Shown here in pieces: positions 36,215-46,009 of a DNA stretch of 64,000 nucleotides (position 1 is the stretch's first letter; the number at the start of each line of letters is the position of its first letter). Position numbers and translations under genes: made by a program. The notes under the pieces are model-generated. The model did not search any database, was not told the DNA's origin, and saw nothing but the letters and a program-made list of their open reading frames with translations. Source of the DNA: Nitrospirota bacterium (GTDB lineage: Bacteria > Nitrospirota > Nitrospiria > JACQBZ01); contig JACQCA010000019.1 in assembly GCA_016201865.1 (NCBI GenBank), positions 1 through 64,000 on the forward strand, written 5' to 3'.

Positions 36215-37945
36215 ATGAAGAACCTTCTGCGGCTGTTTGTTTATATTAAACCCTATGTCAGGCGGATGGCCCTGGCCGCCGTGCTGCTTGCGGCCGTGGC
36301 CGCGACCAATCTGGGCCTGCTCTGGATCGTCCGGGATGTGGTCAATTCATTTCTCCACAAGCCTGACGCCGCGGCGCTCAACGCGGCCGTGCTGAGCCTC
36401 ATGGGTCTTTTCGTCGTCCAGGGCCTGCTGACGATGGGCCACAGCTATCTCGTGGCCTTCATCGGCCAGCGGGTCGTGGCCGATTTTCGCATCCGCCTCT
36501 TCAAACACCTCCAAACACTTTCCGTGAGTTTCTTCGCCAAGCGGCGGACGGGCGAACTGATGTCCCGATTGACCAGTGACGTGATGGTGATCCAGAACAT
36601 TGCGACCAATGTTCCGATCGATATGGCCAAGCAGATCGTCACGCTCATCGGCGGCGTCTCGATCCTGTTTTATCTGAACTGGCGGCTCTGTCTGTTGATC
36701 CTCTCGGTCATTCCGTTGATCGTCTTCATCGGGACCTTCTTCGGCCGGAAGCTCAAGCGGCTTTCGACCCAGATCCAGGACCGGACGGCCGATACCTCGA
36801 CGGTGGTCGAGGAAGTCGTCTCCGGCATACGGATCGTGAAGTCGTTCGTGGCCGAATCGCATGAGGAAGAACGGTACGGCCGACATCTTGAGCGGACGGT
36901 TTCGACGGGACTGACGCGCGCGCGGATCCTGGCCGTTTTCATTCCGCTGATCACGATCGTGACCTTTGGAGCCGCCGCCGCGATCCTGTGGTACGGCGGT
37001 CGTCAGGTGATGGCCGGAACGATCACGCCGGGGGATTTGATCGCCTTCATTCTGTATGCCGGCATACTGATCGGGCCGTTCGGGAGCTTCGCCCATCTCA
37101 TCTCTCAGATCAAAGAGGCGCAGGGAGCGACGCAGCGCGTTTTCGAGATCCTGGACACAAAACCGGAAGTGGCCGATCTTCCGGGCGCGGATGAGATGCC
37201 GCGGATAGACGGCCGCGTGGCCTTCCATCAGGCGAGTTTTCAGTACACGCCCGAGATTCCGGTGCTCAAAGAGATCTCGTTCGAGGTCCAGCCGGGCGAG
37301 ATGGTCGCCTTGGTCGGTCCAAGCGGCGCCGGAAAGAGCACGCTGATCCAGCTTCTCCATCGCTTCTACGATCCGACGGCCGGGACGATCGAGATCGACG
37401 GCGTGGATATCAAGACGGTCCAACGGGCCGGCCTGTACCGGCAGATCGGGCTGGTGCCGCAGGAGACGATCCTCTTCGGCGGGTCGATCCGGGAGAATAT
37501 TCGGTACGGGAAATTAATCGCCACCGACGCTGAGATCATCGAGGCCGCGAAATCGGCCAATGCGCACGATTTCATCACGGCTTTTCCAAAGGGATATGAC
37601 ACGATCGTGGGCGAGAAGGGGATCAACCTGTCGGGCGGGCAGCGTCAGCGCATCGCGATCGCGCGCGCGATCCTAAAAAATCCGCGCCTCTTGATTTTAG
37701 ACGAGGCCACCTCGTCGCTCGATAACGAATCCGAGGCGGCGATTCAGGAGGCGCTCGACCGGCTCATGAAAGGCCGCACGACCTTCGTGATCGCCCATCG
37801 TCTCACCACCATCCAAAAGGCCGACCGGATTTTTGTGATGGACAAGGGCCGGATCGTGGAAGAAGGGACGCACTCCGAGCTTTTGGAGCGCCGCGGGCTC
37901 TACCATCATCTGTATACACTGAAGCTGGCGGGGATTGAGGAATAA
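36215..37945 (+). CDS. ABC transporter, MsbA-like permease/ATPase fusion
   Basis: TM domain + Walker A 'GPSGAGKST', signature 'LSGGQRQRIAIARAIL', Walker B 'LLILDEATSSLD'. Confidence 0.93.
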   Translation: MKNLLRLFVYIKPYVRRMALAAVLLAAVAATNLGLLWIVRDVVNSFLHKPDAAALNAAVLSLMGLFVVQGLLTMGHSYLVAFIGQRVVADFRIRLFKHLQTLSVSFFAKRRTGELMSRLTSDVMVIQNIATNVPIDMAKQIVTLIGGVSILFYLNWRLCLLILSVIPLIVFIGTFFGRKLKRLSTQIQDRTADTSTVVEEVVSGIRIVKSFVAESHEEERYGRHLERTVSTGLTRARILAVFIPLITIVTFGAAAAILWYGGRQVMAGTITPGDLIAFILYAGILIGPFGSFAHLISQIKEAQGATQRVFEILDTKPEVADLPGADEMPRIDGRVAFHQASFQYTPEIPVLKEISFEVQPGEMVALVGPSGAGKSTLIQLLHRFYDPTAGTIEIDGVDIKTVQRAGLYRQIGLVPQETILFGGSIRENIRYGKLIATDAEIIEAAKSANAHDFITAFPKGYDTIVGEKGINLSGGQRQRIAIARAILKNPRLLILDEATSSLDNESEAAIQEALDRLMKGRTTFVIAHRLTTIQKADRIFVMDKGRIVEEGTHSELLERRGLYHHLYTLKLAGIEE

Positions 37946-37979
37946 GAAGACCCGTCATTTTAAACGTGTCATTCCCCCC

Positions 37980-38007
37980 GTAGGGGCGCAGCATGCTGCG
38001 CCCCTAC
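37980..38007. repeat. 28-bp perfect palindrome GTAGGGGCGCAGCATGCTGCGCCCCTAC
   Basis: Immediately upstream of the RAYT start codon. Confidence 0.9.
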
Positions 38008-38325
38008 ATAGAATGGATAACATGCCGGACCGAACAACCTATAATCGCGAAATCCACCACCGCAGATCGATTCGTCTGAAGGGATACGATTATTCTCTGG
38101 CCGGCGCCTATTTTGTGACGGTCTGCACATGGAACAAGGAATGTTTGTTTGGGGAAATTGTCGATGGTGAAATGCGGATGAATGAATATGGACGGGTGGT
38201 TCAGGATTGCTGGGATGCGATACCGCGTCATTTTCGGAACGTGTTGTTGGACGCATTTGTGGTGATGCCCAATCATGTGCATGGAATTTTGGTTTGCACG
38301 GGCACGGATGGTTCACACCCAGATC

Positions 38326-38353
38326 GTAGGGGCGCAGCATGCTGCGCCCGTAC
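38326..38353. repeat. 28-bp hairpin inside the RAYT CDS
   Basis: GTAGGGGCGCAGCATGCTGCGCCCGTAC, 1 mismatch to 37980..38007. Confidence 0.9.
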
Positions 38354-38594
38354 AATAAACAGGCGCGTTCCGGCCAACGTTATCCCGGGTTCATTGGGCG
38401 CGATTGTCCGTTCATTCAAATCCGCCGCGACCCGGCGGATCAATGTTTTGCGGTGCGCACCGGGCGTCCCGGTATGGCAACGCAATTATTACGAACAGGT
38501 CGTTCGTGACGATTCCGAAATGCACCGTGTCCGGGAATATTTCACCGGCAATCCGGCGGGGTGGTTGGAGGACGAAGAGAACCCGGTTCATTTC

Positions 38595-38622
38595 GTAGGG
38601 GCGACCGTCCGGTCGCCCCTAC
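38595..38622. repeat. 28-bp hairpin at the 3' end of the RAYT CDS
   Basis: GTAGGGGCGACCGTCCGGTCGCCCCTAC. Confidence 0.88.
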
Positions 38623-38768
38623 CATGAATGAACGCCCCGTGCCTGCCCGGATCTGCGGGATCGAAAAGGAGCAATATATCCGATCTGCATCTATTATATA
38701 TAGGGGCCGGAGGGGCGGGGAAGGAACTCCGGGCAGGAGCCGACGGTGTTCTATAGAGGCCTCGCAAA

Positions 38769-39296
38769 ATGAAAACCATCGTTTACATCGGAACCAGTCT
38801 TGACGGCTTTATCGCCCGAAAAGATGGGGAGATCGATTGGCTGGTTAAGTTCGAGAAGCCGGTGAGAGGCGACTACGCCGAATTTATAAGCAAGATCGAC
38901 GCGGTCGTAATGGGACGGGGCACGTTTGAAAAAGTCCTCACGTTTCCTTCCTGGCCTTATGAAAAGAAAGTCTTCGTGCTGAGCACCACGATTAAACAGG
39001 TTCCGGCCAAGTTAAAAAGGAAAGTAACCGTTCTTTCAATGAAGCCCAGAGAGCTGCTGGATTATCTTTCCAACGAAGGCTTTTCGAATATCTATGTTGA
39101 CGGCGGAAAGGTGATACAGAGTTTTTTAAAAGAAGACTGCATCGATGAGATGATCATTACCAAGGCCCCTGTGCTGATCGGAAGCGGCATTCCATTGTTC
39201 GGTTATCTTGACCATGATCTTCCATTCAAACATATACGGACCAAAGTATATTCCAACGGACTTGTAAAGAGCCACTACAAAAGAAAACGAAAGTGA
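38769..39296 (+). CDS. dihydrofolate reductase / RibD C-terminal-like protein
   Basis: 'YIGTSLDGFIARKDGEIDWL', 'VVMGRGTFEKVLTFPSWPYEKKVFVLS', 'IYVDGGKVIQSFL'. Confidence 0.9.
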   Translation: MKTIVYIGTSLDGFIARKDGEIDWLVKFEKPVRGDYAEFISKIDAVVMGRGTFEKVLTFPSWPYEKKVFVLSTTIKQVPAKLKRKVTVLSMKPRELLDYLSNEGFSNIYVDGGKVIQSFLKEDCIDEMIITKAPVLIGSGIPLFGYLDHDLPFKHIRTKVYSNGLVKSHYKRKRK

Positions 39297-39423
39297 ACCC
39301 AAGCGGCGGCTGACAGCGGGAGCAACGACGCTCACACATTGCTCCCCCGCGCCGGAGCCGATGCGCGTAAGCCGATACACGCGTTAGCAAGACACGACCC
39401 TGTATAATGCGATAGTTTGGAAT

Positions 39424-40344
39424 CTAAAAGCCCCCGATCTCGTACGCAACGCCCCATGAGTATACCTTCTTGTAATACTGCGCCAGGTCGCTGTTGTAAC
39501 CGCTCGATGTCCGTGCGATCAATGGGATCTCAAGAATTTTCATGCCGACCTCGATGCGAATGGTGTTGTACCGGAAAATATCGCGATAGCCGGTTTCATA
39601 GATCACGGCTGTCTTGAAATCGCTAAGAATTCCCCACTTGAACGGCTGTATGATTTTGAGTAATACACCGATGCCGTTGACCCGATCCCTGGGTTTTCCT
39701 TCCGGATCATTTTCCCAATCGTTATATTCTTCAATATTCCCTTGCAAGAATCCGTGGGGCAGAAAATATTTAAGGATGAGGTAGCCGTTAAGATTGCCGT
39801 TCGTCTCGTTTATTTTAAGCGATGGGCTCTTCAGGTTTACTTTGATGAAGTCCCATCCTCTGCTGATTTGGTCTTTTGCAAAAGCCCCTCGTTCGGCATT
39901 CAATCTGGCCTGGTCGTACTCCGTCGGGGAGGTGATATCTTGGCCGTTTGATTCGTGTGCGTAACCCAGTTCGATGTAACCGTCGGTTGGAGATTTATAT
40001 CGAACGAATAATTCAGGATTGTATCGCTTTCCGACAACGGGCGATGAATGCCTGGTTCCAATGTATTGACCGAATCGTCCCGTAAGGCCCAGATACAGAT
40101 CCAGACGTTCAAAAACCTTACGCACATAGTCGGGAGCTAATGACGCTTTCACCGATAATTTGACATCTAAAAAAGGAACATCGTCGCTATCAAATGTATA
40201 GCCTATTGTGTTGGGCTCATAAGAGTCCAGATAACTGATTTTGGGTGGTCCATTATTATTGGAATCCGCCCATGCTTGTGAGGCAACGATAAGAATCGCC
40301 AGACCTGCCGTCGAAATAAGATTCCATATCCTATGGGCCGTCAC
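39424..40344 (-). CDS. outer-membrane phospholipase A (PldA/OMPLA)-like
   Basis: 'YNPELFVRYKSPTDGYIELGYAHESNGQD' (HxSNG), 'ISRGWDFIKVNL', 'GYNSDLAQYYKKVYSWGVAYEI'. Confidence 0.75.
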   Translation of the reverse strand: MTAHRIWNLISTAGLAILIVASQAWADSNNNGPPKISYLDSYEPNTIGYTFDSDDVPFLDVKLSVKASLAPDYVRKVFERLDLYLGLTGRFGQYIGTRHSSPVVGKRYNPELFVRYKSPTDGYIELGYAHESNGQDITSPTEYDQARLNAERGAFAKDQISRGWDFIKVNLKSPSLKINETNGNLNGYLILKYFLPHGFLQGNIEEYNDWENDPEGKPRDRVNGIGVLLKIIQPFKWGILSDFKTAVIYETGYRDIFRYNTIRIEVGMKILEIPLIARTSSGYNSDLAQYYKKVYSWGVAYEIGGF

Positions 40345-40445
40345 TCAGCCACCCCGCCCCGCAGCCAACCGACACGTGCAAGCCAATGCACACCGAGGGT
40401 CAGGATTCGCAATCAAGCACCCCGCGCGGTTGCTTTCTCACAACA

Positions 40446-42962
40446 TTATCCGGGCACAGGTTTTATCCACCGGAAGAGGAGCCTGGTGAAAACTTTTTCT
40501 GCGACATCCATGTCCTGTTCTTTAAGGATATTCTCGTCCTCCGCGAACACCTCCTTGCCGATGTGATAGCCAAGGGCACGATAGGACTCAAACTGCGCTT
40601 CATCGAAGAACTGGTCTAACGTCGTCTGGTGGGGGAAAGTCTCGTCTACTTGTCGATAAGCAAGCAGGTCAGCCGGGCTGTCTTCGCAGAGCGTGGGTTT
40701 CAGATAGACGAGGATGCCTTCTTCTCCTTCCGGATATTCAATCTTGCCCACCGCGCAATGTTGGCGACTCAGCCCGGTTCGAGAGTCCGGCATCAAGACG
40801 AGTGGATTCAGGTGAACCTGCACTCCGAAATCAATGCGGATCTTGCGAAGCGCGTTGGCCAGGTCGGCGAAGGCCGATCCCTCATCGGCGCCCGCATCCG
40901 ACACAAGGATGTACTTGCAGCGCCGCTGGACGAGCGCATAGAGTCCCAGGTTTTCAAAGTGGCCTCCATCCGAGAGATTGACATAGGGGGAGTTTAAAGA
41001 GTCAAGGCTGAGAAGTTCGAAGAACAACGTGCCCAATATCCCCCCTTTCCACCATTCGGTGGCACGGGGGTTTTGCCTCCATGAACCGAGTCGAATATTC
41101 AGTAGCGTCATTAAAATGGCCATGGGCCGACTGGTGTACATCCCCATCTGGGAGCCGACCGCGGCTCCCGAGATGGCCATGGCCGTGGCGAGGTCCATTC
41201 GACCGGATTCGTACATTGTGCTGGCCCGCCAGCCGGTTGACTTTGAACCGCAGTAGAACGGGCTGAACTGAAAAAGGTCCGCATTCCGACCACGAGAGTC
41301 AATGTTCCCATCTCCGCATAGATTGATCGTGGCATTAATTAGATGATACGGGGGGCGAAAGTCTTCCGAGGGAGAAGCCTCTTGGCACAATGAGTGAAGT
41401 CTGAGATCATGGTTGGGGACGAAGGATTCAGGGTTTGTGCTTTTGGGCCTGACGACGTACGCTTCGGTCAGTCGGTCTCGATAAAGGAAATGGAGAGAGG
41501 CCCTGTCCGGATCAAGGAACAAAACGGCGAGGATAAGAATCCCAGCGGATGTCCAGAAGAGAGGAATTGGATGGTCACGATATAGCGAGATGAGTGACAG
41601 GCTGATGGAAATAAGAAAAACGATCACCCCGCCTTTGACCAAAGGTGTTTTAAGTTTTTTGATCCATTTATTTTGCCAAGCGCGATTGGCCATCAGCGTT
41701 GCTAAAAGGGATAGAAACGAGACGGTCCACTTTCCGATCTCTCCCCAACCTTCGGACGCTTTTTCGGCAACCCATCTCCAAAGAGAAGACCACGCCAAGA
41801 CAGAGGTCGGGAGAATGGCGAGCAGGATGGTCACGAACAGAAAGAGCAGCGTGCGCGACTGAATCTTGGCTAAAAGCTCCCGTCTCTCCGGCCGACTCTG
41901 CTCCTTCATTTTTACAAGAAAAACCGCGACCGAAAGGATAAAGAGGACAATCAGCGCCAGGACCCAGGCGACCAACAACCGAATCAAGCCGGACGGCACC
42001 CAGGCCAGAAAGCCAAGGCATCGCCGGAATGAATCGGTGCCGGCCGTGAGACAGTTTGATGGAGTCCAATACCAAATCGCCGGTGTGAGCCAAAAGACAC
42101 CTTGAGGCTGGGTCCAAAAGGTAAATAACATCGTACCAAGAAGCGTGAGGAGGAGGATCGGTAATGTTTTCGGATGGTGCAACACGGAGGAACTTTTTTT
42201 ATCCGGCCGATTCCACTTGCCCGTGACAGCGAGAAGAACAACCAAGAAGATAGCAGGGAAGCTTAATATGACCCACAAGCGATCAACGATCAGGGACAAG
42301 GCATCGATGGAGCCGGCGATGACGATGAACAGGGCAAGAGGAACAGGAAGCAGAACAAGCAACCCAGTCACATACGTCGAAATGAGACGCCATGTATCCA
42401 GTCGAAACAGCCCATGTCGGGGCGCAAGATAGTTGCCGTGATTGCGCAGATGCCTGACCTCCGGCCGTTCCTTGCCATCGAGTGGAAGGGCGAATGGGAA
42501 TTGATCCCCTTCCATTTTTACCGGTTTCTCTCCCTCAAGAGGCCGGTGTAGATGAGACGTAAGGCAGGAACCGATATAACCTCCGCCTGAGACGGTGGAC
42601 AGATAATCGCAGTGCTTAAGGAATCTGAGGCGGGCCAAGGCCTGAAGGAGGCCAAGGTTAAAAGTGGCGGAACGGATGCCGCCACCGGAGAAGGCTATCC
42701 CCACAAGATTGATTTTGGTGGTGGGGTCGTTGCCGGAGTCGGGATCGCGAAGGTTCCGGCGGTGGGGTGTGCGATTTTTCAGATATCGCTCCCATTCTTC
42801 TTTCCAGAGGTTCTGAAATTTGTTTCCGGCAATGTAGGATGTCATTCCAGGCTTGGGTCCGCCTCGCATCCGTTGAAGTGCTGACCGGGCCAGTTCACCA
42901 ATGCCTAGGCCGCTCTTTTTGGTAAATTCGACAATGTCGTTGATCTTCATGGGTTCCTTCAC
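40446..42962 (-). CDS. patatin-like phospholipase with internal TM segments
   Basis: 'VGIAFSGGGIRSATFNLGLLQAL', 'YLSTVSGGGYIGSCL', 'LSDGGHFENLGLYALVQRR'. Confidence 0.85.
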   Translation of the reverse strand: MKEPMKINDIVEFTKKSGLGIGELARSALQRMRGGPKPGMTSYIAGNKFQNLWKEEWERYLKNRTPHRRNLRDPDSGNDPTTKINLVGIAFSGGGIRSATFNLGLLQALARLRFLKHCDYLSTVSGGGYIGSCLTSHLHRPLEGEKPVKMEGDQFPFALPLDGKERPEVRHLRNHGNYLAPRHGLFRLDTWRLISTYVTGLLVLLPVPLALFIVIAGSIDALSLIVDRLWVILSFPAIFLVVLLAVTGKWNRPDKKSSSVLHHPKTLPILLLTLLGTMLFTFWTQPQGVFWLTPAIWYWTPSNCLTAGTDSFRRCLGFLAWVPSGLIRLLVAWVLALIVLFILSVAVFLVKMKEQSRPERRELLAKIQSRTLLFLFVTILLAILPTSVLAWSSLWRWVAEKASEGWGEIGKWTVSFLSLLATLMANRAWQNKWIKKLKTPLVKGGVIVFLISISLSLISLYRDHPIPLFWTSAGILILAVLFLDPDRASLHFLYRDRLTEAYVVRPKSTNPESFVPNHDLRLHSLCQEASPSEDFRPPYHLINATINLCGDGNIDSRGRNADLFQFSPFYCGSKSTGWRASTMYESGRMDLATAMAISGAAVGSQMGMYTSRPMAILMTLLNIRLGSWRQNPRATEWWKGGILGTLFFELLSLDSLNSPYVNLSDGGHFENLGLYALVQRRCKYILVSDAGADEGSAFADLANALRKIRIDFGVQVHLNPLVLMPDSRTGLSRQHCAVGKIEYPEGEEGILVYLKPTLCEDSPADLLAYRQVDETFPHQTTLDQFFDEAQFESYRALGYHIGKEVFAEDENILKEQDMDVAEKVFTRLLFRWIKPVPG

Positions 42963-43008
42963 ACTTTACTGGCGGCCAGGGTGTGCATCAGTCAGTGAGC
43001 GGCAGAGA

Positions 43009-44565
43009 CTATGGAGACTGTAAGAACTTAATAATTTCGTCCCGGTGCTTCTCTACAACCTTGTGGGCTGCTTTAATTAGGAGCGCCCCGTGGCATCGAT
43101 TCTTGATCTTGAACAGGGTCGGAATCTGACTGATCGCTTGCCGGATCTTCTCGGGTGTCACATCCGGTTTGAATACCCCGCGGCATTCGGCCGGGAGATC
43201 CTGGTAGCCCGCCCAGTCGGCGTCCGTGTTTTTCAGGAAAACGATCGTGAAGTGGTTAAAATCCGGGAGAAGAACTTGCTCGCCTCGAAGGATATTCCAC
43301 AGTGCAAACTGATAGGCATTCGCCCGCTGTTCCATGATCCCGACCGGACGAGAGGGATCGTCTACGAATGCCTGGAATCCCTGCCTTGTGTGATCCATCT
43401 CATCATTTTTAACATCGAACGGATAAGAGGCATCCATCACGATAATGAGGCCTTTCTTGGCAGATCCCGGTGTTATTTTGTTCAAAAATACTTCGGACAG
43501 GGATTCAAGACCGAGGTTATCGAAAAGGCCTCCATCCCCGATATGGTTATAGGTCGGCTGGCCCTCCACGTTGTAGGTGACGGGTCCTATCACGGGCGGA
43601 AAGGAGGCCGATGTGGCCACGGCAAGGGAGATCCGGAGTTCGTGATGATCGCCTTGAATGTCTTCGAAGGTAACAGGGAGCAATTGCTTCCTGGCTTTTT
43701 CAATTCTTGCCGCAATACCGGCCTGTTCATCCTTCGGAAATCCTTTTTGGTTCTCTTGGGCGGCCTGTCCAAGCAACCGGGTGAAGTCATAGTTAAAATC
43801 GGCGGGCGAGAGTGTGGTGAGGACAAACCGGCGGCCGTTGTTATAGAGCGTCCCATTGAGGATCAGTCGCGGACTGTCCCCATGTTGTTCCCGTTTGTAG
43901 AGCCCGGAGAAGGTAATCTCATTGAAAAAGGCGCCGTCCCATACCTCGGAAAGCGAGTAGGCCACCTTGGTGGGATTGAACTGCCTAACAAAAAAGATCT
44001 GTCGAAGAAGCACGGGCGTCTGAAAGTTCCGTTGCATGTCCGCTTTATAATCTGAGAAAAAGCCCTGGTAGCGCGGGGAGAGTCCCTTGTCGCCCAAGAT
44101 GGGTACTCCTCGATCGGGCTTCTTCACCGCGTAATAGGCGCCCGCAAGGCTGCCTCCGGACACGCTGGAGATGTAGTTCACTTTTTCCAGCAGGCTTATC
44201 TCCCGATCGCCCTCCTTGATTCGCACCTCGGCCAGCGCTTCCAGAGCACCGGCCGCAAAGGTGGCCGCTCGGCTGCCTCCTCCTGAAATCGCCAAGCCGA
44301 CGAGCGTGTTCGGTTCCTCTAAGGGTTGAAACACGGGTCCGCCGGTCGTGTTCGGCGTGAGATAATGAATCCGGGCAGAACATCCTGTCGATAACAGGGA
44401 AAGCATGACCCCCAGAAAGAGAAGAGCTTTCATGGCCGCCTCCATAAAGAAAGGTGTTGCGCGCATCCCGCCGGATGCGGCGGGAGTATATATGGGATGT
44501 GAGGCCGGTATATCAAAACCTGCTGAACCTGTCAAGAAAAAATATCCGAAGGGGTTCCGGCTCAA
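43009..44565 (-). CDS. patatin-like phospholipase (lipoprotein)
   Basis: 'VGLAISGGGSRAATFAAGALEAL', 'ISSVSGGSLAGAYYAV', 'IGDGGLFDNLGLESL'; lipobox 'LLSTGCSA' implies a start inside the ORF. Confidence 0.88.
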   Translation of the reverse strand: MSRNPFGYFFLTGSAGFDIPASHPIYTPAASGGMRATPFFMEAAMKALLFLGVMLSLLSTGCSARIHYLTPNTTGGPVFQPLEEPNTLVGLAISGGGSRAATFAAGALEALAEVRIKEGDREISLLEKVNYISSVSGGSLAGAYYAVKKPDRGVPILGDKGLSPRYQGFFSDYKADMQRNFQTPVLLRQIFFVRQFNPTKVAYSLSEVWDGAFFNEITFSGLYKREQHGDSPRLILNGTLYNNGRRFVLTTLSPADFNYDFTRLLGQAAQENQKGFPKDEQAGIAARIEKARKQLLPVTFEDIQGDHHELRISLAVATSASFPPVIGPVTYNVEGQPTYNHIGDGGLFDNLGLESLSEVFLNKITPGSAKKGLIIVMDASYPFDVKNDEMDHTRQGFQAFVDDPSRPVGIMEQRANAYQFALWNILRGEQVLLPDFNHFTIVFLKNTDADWAGYQDLPAECRGVFKPDVTPEKIRQAISQIPTLFKIKNRCHGALLIKAAHKVVEKHRDEIIKFLQSP

Positions 44566-44605
44566 TCTTGCATCCCATCCGTCGATGTGTTAGGCTTCCG
44601 TCGCC

Positions 44606-45940
44606 ATGAAACGACCGATTATTGCCATCATCGGACGGCCGAATGTCGGCAAGTCCACGCTGTTCAACCGGATCTTGGGACGGCGCGTTGCGATCGTGGA
44701 GGACATCCCGGGCGTCACGCGCGACCGGAATTATGCCGAGGCGGCCTACGGCGGGCGGTCCTTCACGCTGGTGGACACCGGCGGACTGGACCCGACGGCC
44801 AAGTCACGCGAAAGCATTCTGTCTCAGGTCAAGGCCCAGACAGAGCATGCGATTGCCGATGCCGACATCCTGATCATGCTTTTTGACGGCCGCGAAGGCG
44901 TCACGGCTTTGGATGAGGAGATCGTCCCGCTGCTGCGTCGTCTCAAGAAACCGATCTTTTACGCGATCAACAAAATCGACGCGCCCAAATCCGAGCCGCT
45001 CACGGCCGAGTTCTACCGGCTCGGAATCAAAACGCTCTATCCCGTTTCGGCCGAGCACAGCAAGGGTGTGGATGAGTTGTTGGAGGCGATCGAGCCCCTG
45101 TTGCCGCCGCCCTTGGAGGCCGGGGAGCGTGAGGATGCGACCGCCGCCGTGCCCAAGGTGGCCGTGGTCGGCCGGCCGAATGTCGGAAAGTCCACCTTGA
45201 TCAACACACTCTTGGGAGAAGACCGCCTCGTGACGGACGCGACGCCCGGCACAACGCGGGACACGATCGACAGTCGGGTGCGGCATGACGGCAAGACGTA
45301 TTGCTTCATCGATACGGCCGGAATCCGTCGAAGGGGAAGAATCGAGCGGGGCGTGGAGCGTTATAGCCTCTCGCGCGCATTGACGGCGATCGAGCGGTGC
45401 GACCTGGCCGTGGTGGTGTTGGACGCGGCGGAGGGGATCGTCGAACAGGATACCAAAATCATCGGCCAGGCGCTTAAGGCACGCAAGGGCTGTCTGATTT
45501 TGGTGAACAAGTGGGATCGGCGGCGGGGTGATCCGAAGGCGAGGGAGAAGATCCGGTCCGAGTTAGAACGCCGCTTGTCGTTCATCCCGTATGCCCCGGT
45601 CCTGTTCATCTCGGCCCTGGAAGGAACGCCGGTCAAGGAGATCTTCGAAAAGATTGATGCGATCGTGACGGCCTATTCCAACCGCGTCTCGACCGGGGCC
45701 TTGAACCGCGCCTTCGAGCGGGCTGTTTCGACCCATCCGCCTCCGCAACGATCCGGACGACCTGTAAAGCTCAATTACATCACGCAGGCAGAGGTTCGCC
45801 CGCCGACCTTCGTGATCTTCTCCAACCGACCGGAGCAGGTGAAGGAGCCGTACCTCCGCTACCTCGAGAATTTCCTCCGCGACTCATTTGATTTCACCGG
45901 AACGCCGCTGGCTATCCGAATACGGAAGAAGCGATCATAA
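44606..45940 (+). CDS. der: ribosome biogenesis GTPase Der
   Basis: Two tandem G domains ('GRPNVGKSTLFNRI', 'GRPNVGKSTLINTLLGEDR') and C-terminal KH-like region. Confidence 0.97.
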   Translation: MKRPIIAIIGRPNVGKSTLFNRILGRRVAIVEDIPGVTRDRNYAEAAYGGRSFTLVDTGGLDPTAKSRESILSQVKAQTEHAIADADILIMLFDGREGVTALDEEIVPLLRRLKKPIFYAINKIDAPKSEPLTAEFYRLGIKTLYPVSAEHSKGVDELLEAIEPLLPPPLEAGEREDATAAVPKVAVVGRPNVGKSTLINTLLGEDRLVTDATPGTTRDTIDSRVRHDGKTYCFIDTAGIRRRGRIERGVERYSLSRALTAIERCDLAVVVLDAAEGIVEQDTKIIGQALKARKGCLILVNKWDRRRGDPKAREKIRSELERRLSFIPYAPVLFISALEGTPVKEIFEKIDAIVTAYSNRVSTGALNRAFERAVSTHPPPQRSGRPVKLNYITQAEVRPPTFVIFSNRPEQVKEPYLRYLENFLRDSFDFTGTPLAIRIRKKRS

Positions 45941-46009
45941 TCTGAGTTTGCATGGCGACGGCCGGCGTGATAGGATGGTTGACGGTTTTTAGTCTACGAA
46001 AGGCAACCG

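Larger units (their letters stand above)
38013..38627 (+). mobile_element. REP-associated tyrosine transposase (RAYT, Y1_Tnp)
   Basis: 'GAYFVTVCTWNKECLFGEIV', 'VVMPNHVHGILV' (HxH), 'VWQRNYYEQVVRDDSEMHRVREYFTGNPAGW'. Confidence 0.92.

Noticed and set aside
34738-36216. 492-aa minus-strand ORF opposite the PAS-GGDEF-EAL gene (also 10550..11626 and 36347..37423)
   Set aside because: Long antisense ORFs produced by high GC and third-codon bias opposite clearly recognisable genes; sequences are Arg/His/Gln/Asp-rich with no domain signature
39297-39423. Possible integron attC site after the DHFR/RibD-like gene (inverted repeat GGGAGCAACG...CATTGCTCCC and terminal CGCGTTAGC)
   Set aside because: No matching RYYYAAC/GTTRRRY pair could be aligned and there is no integrase in the window; only resemblance in style
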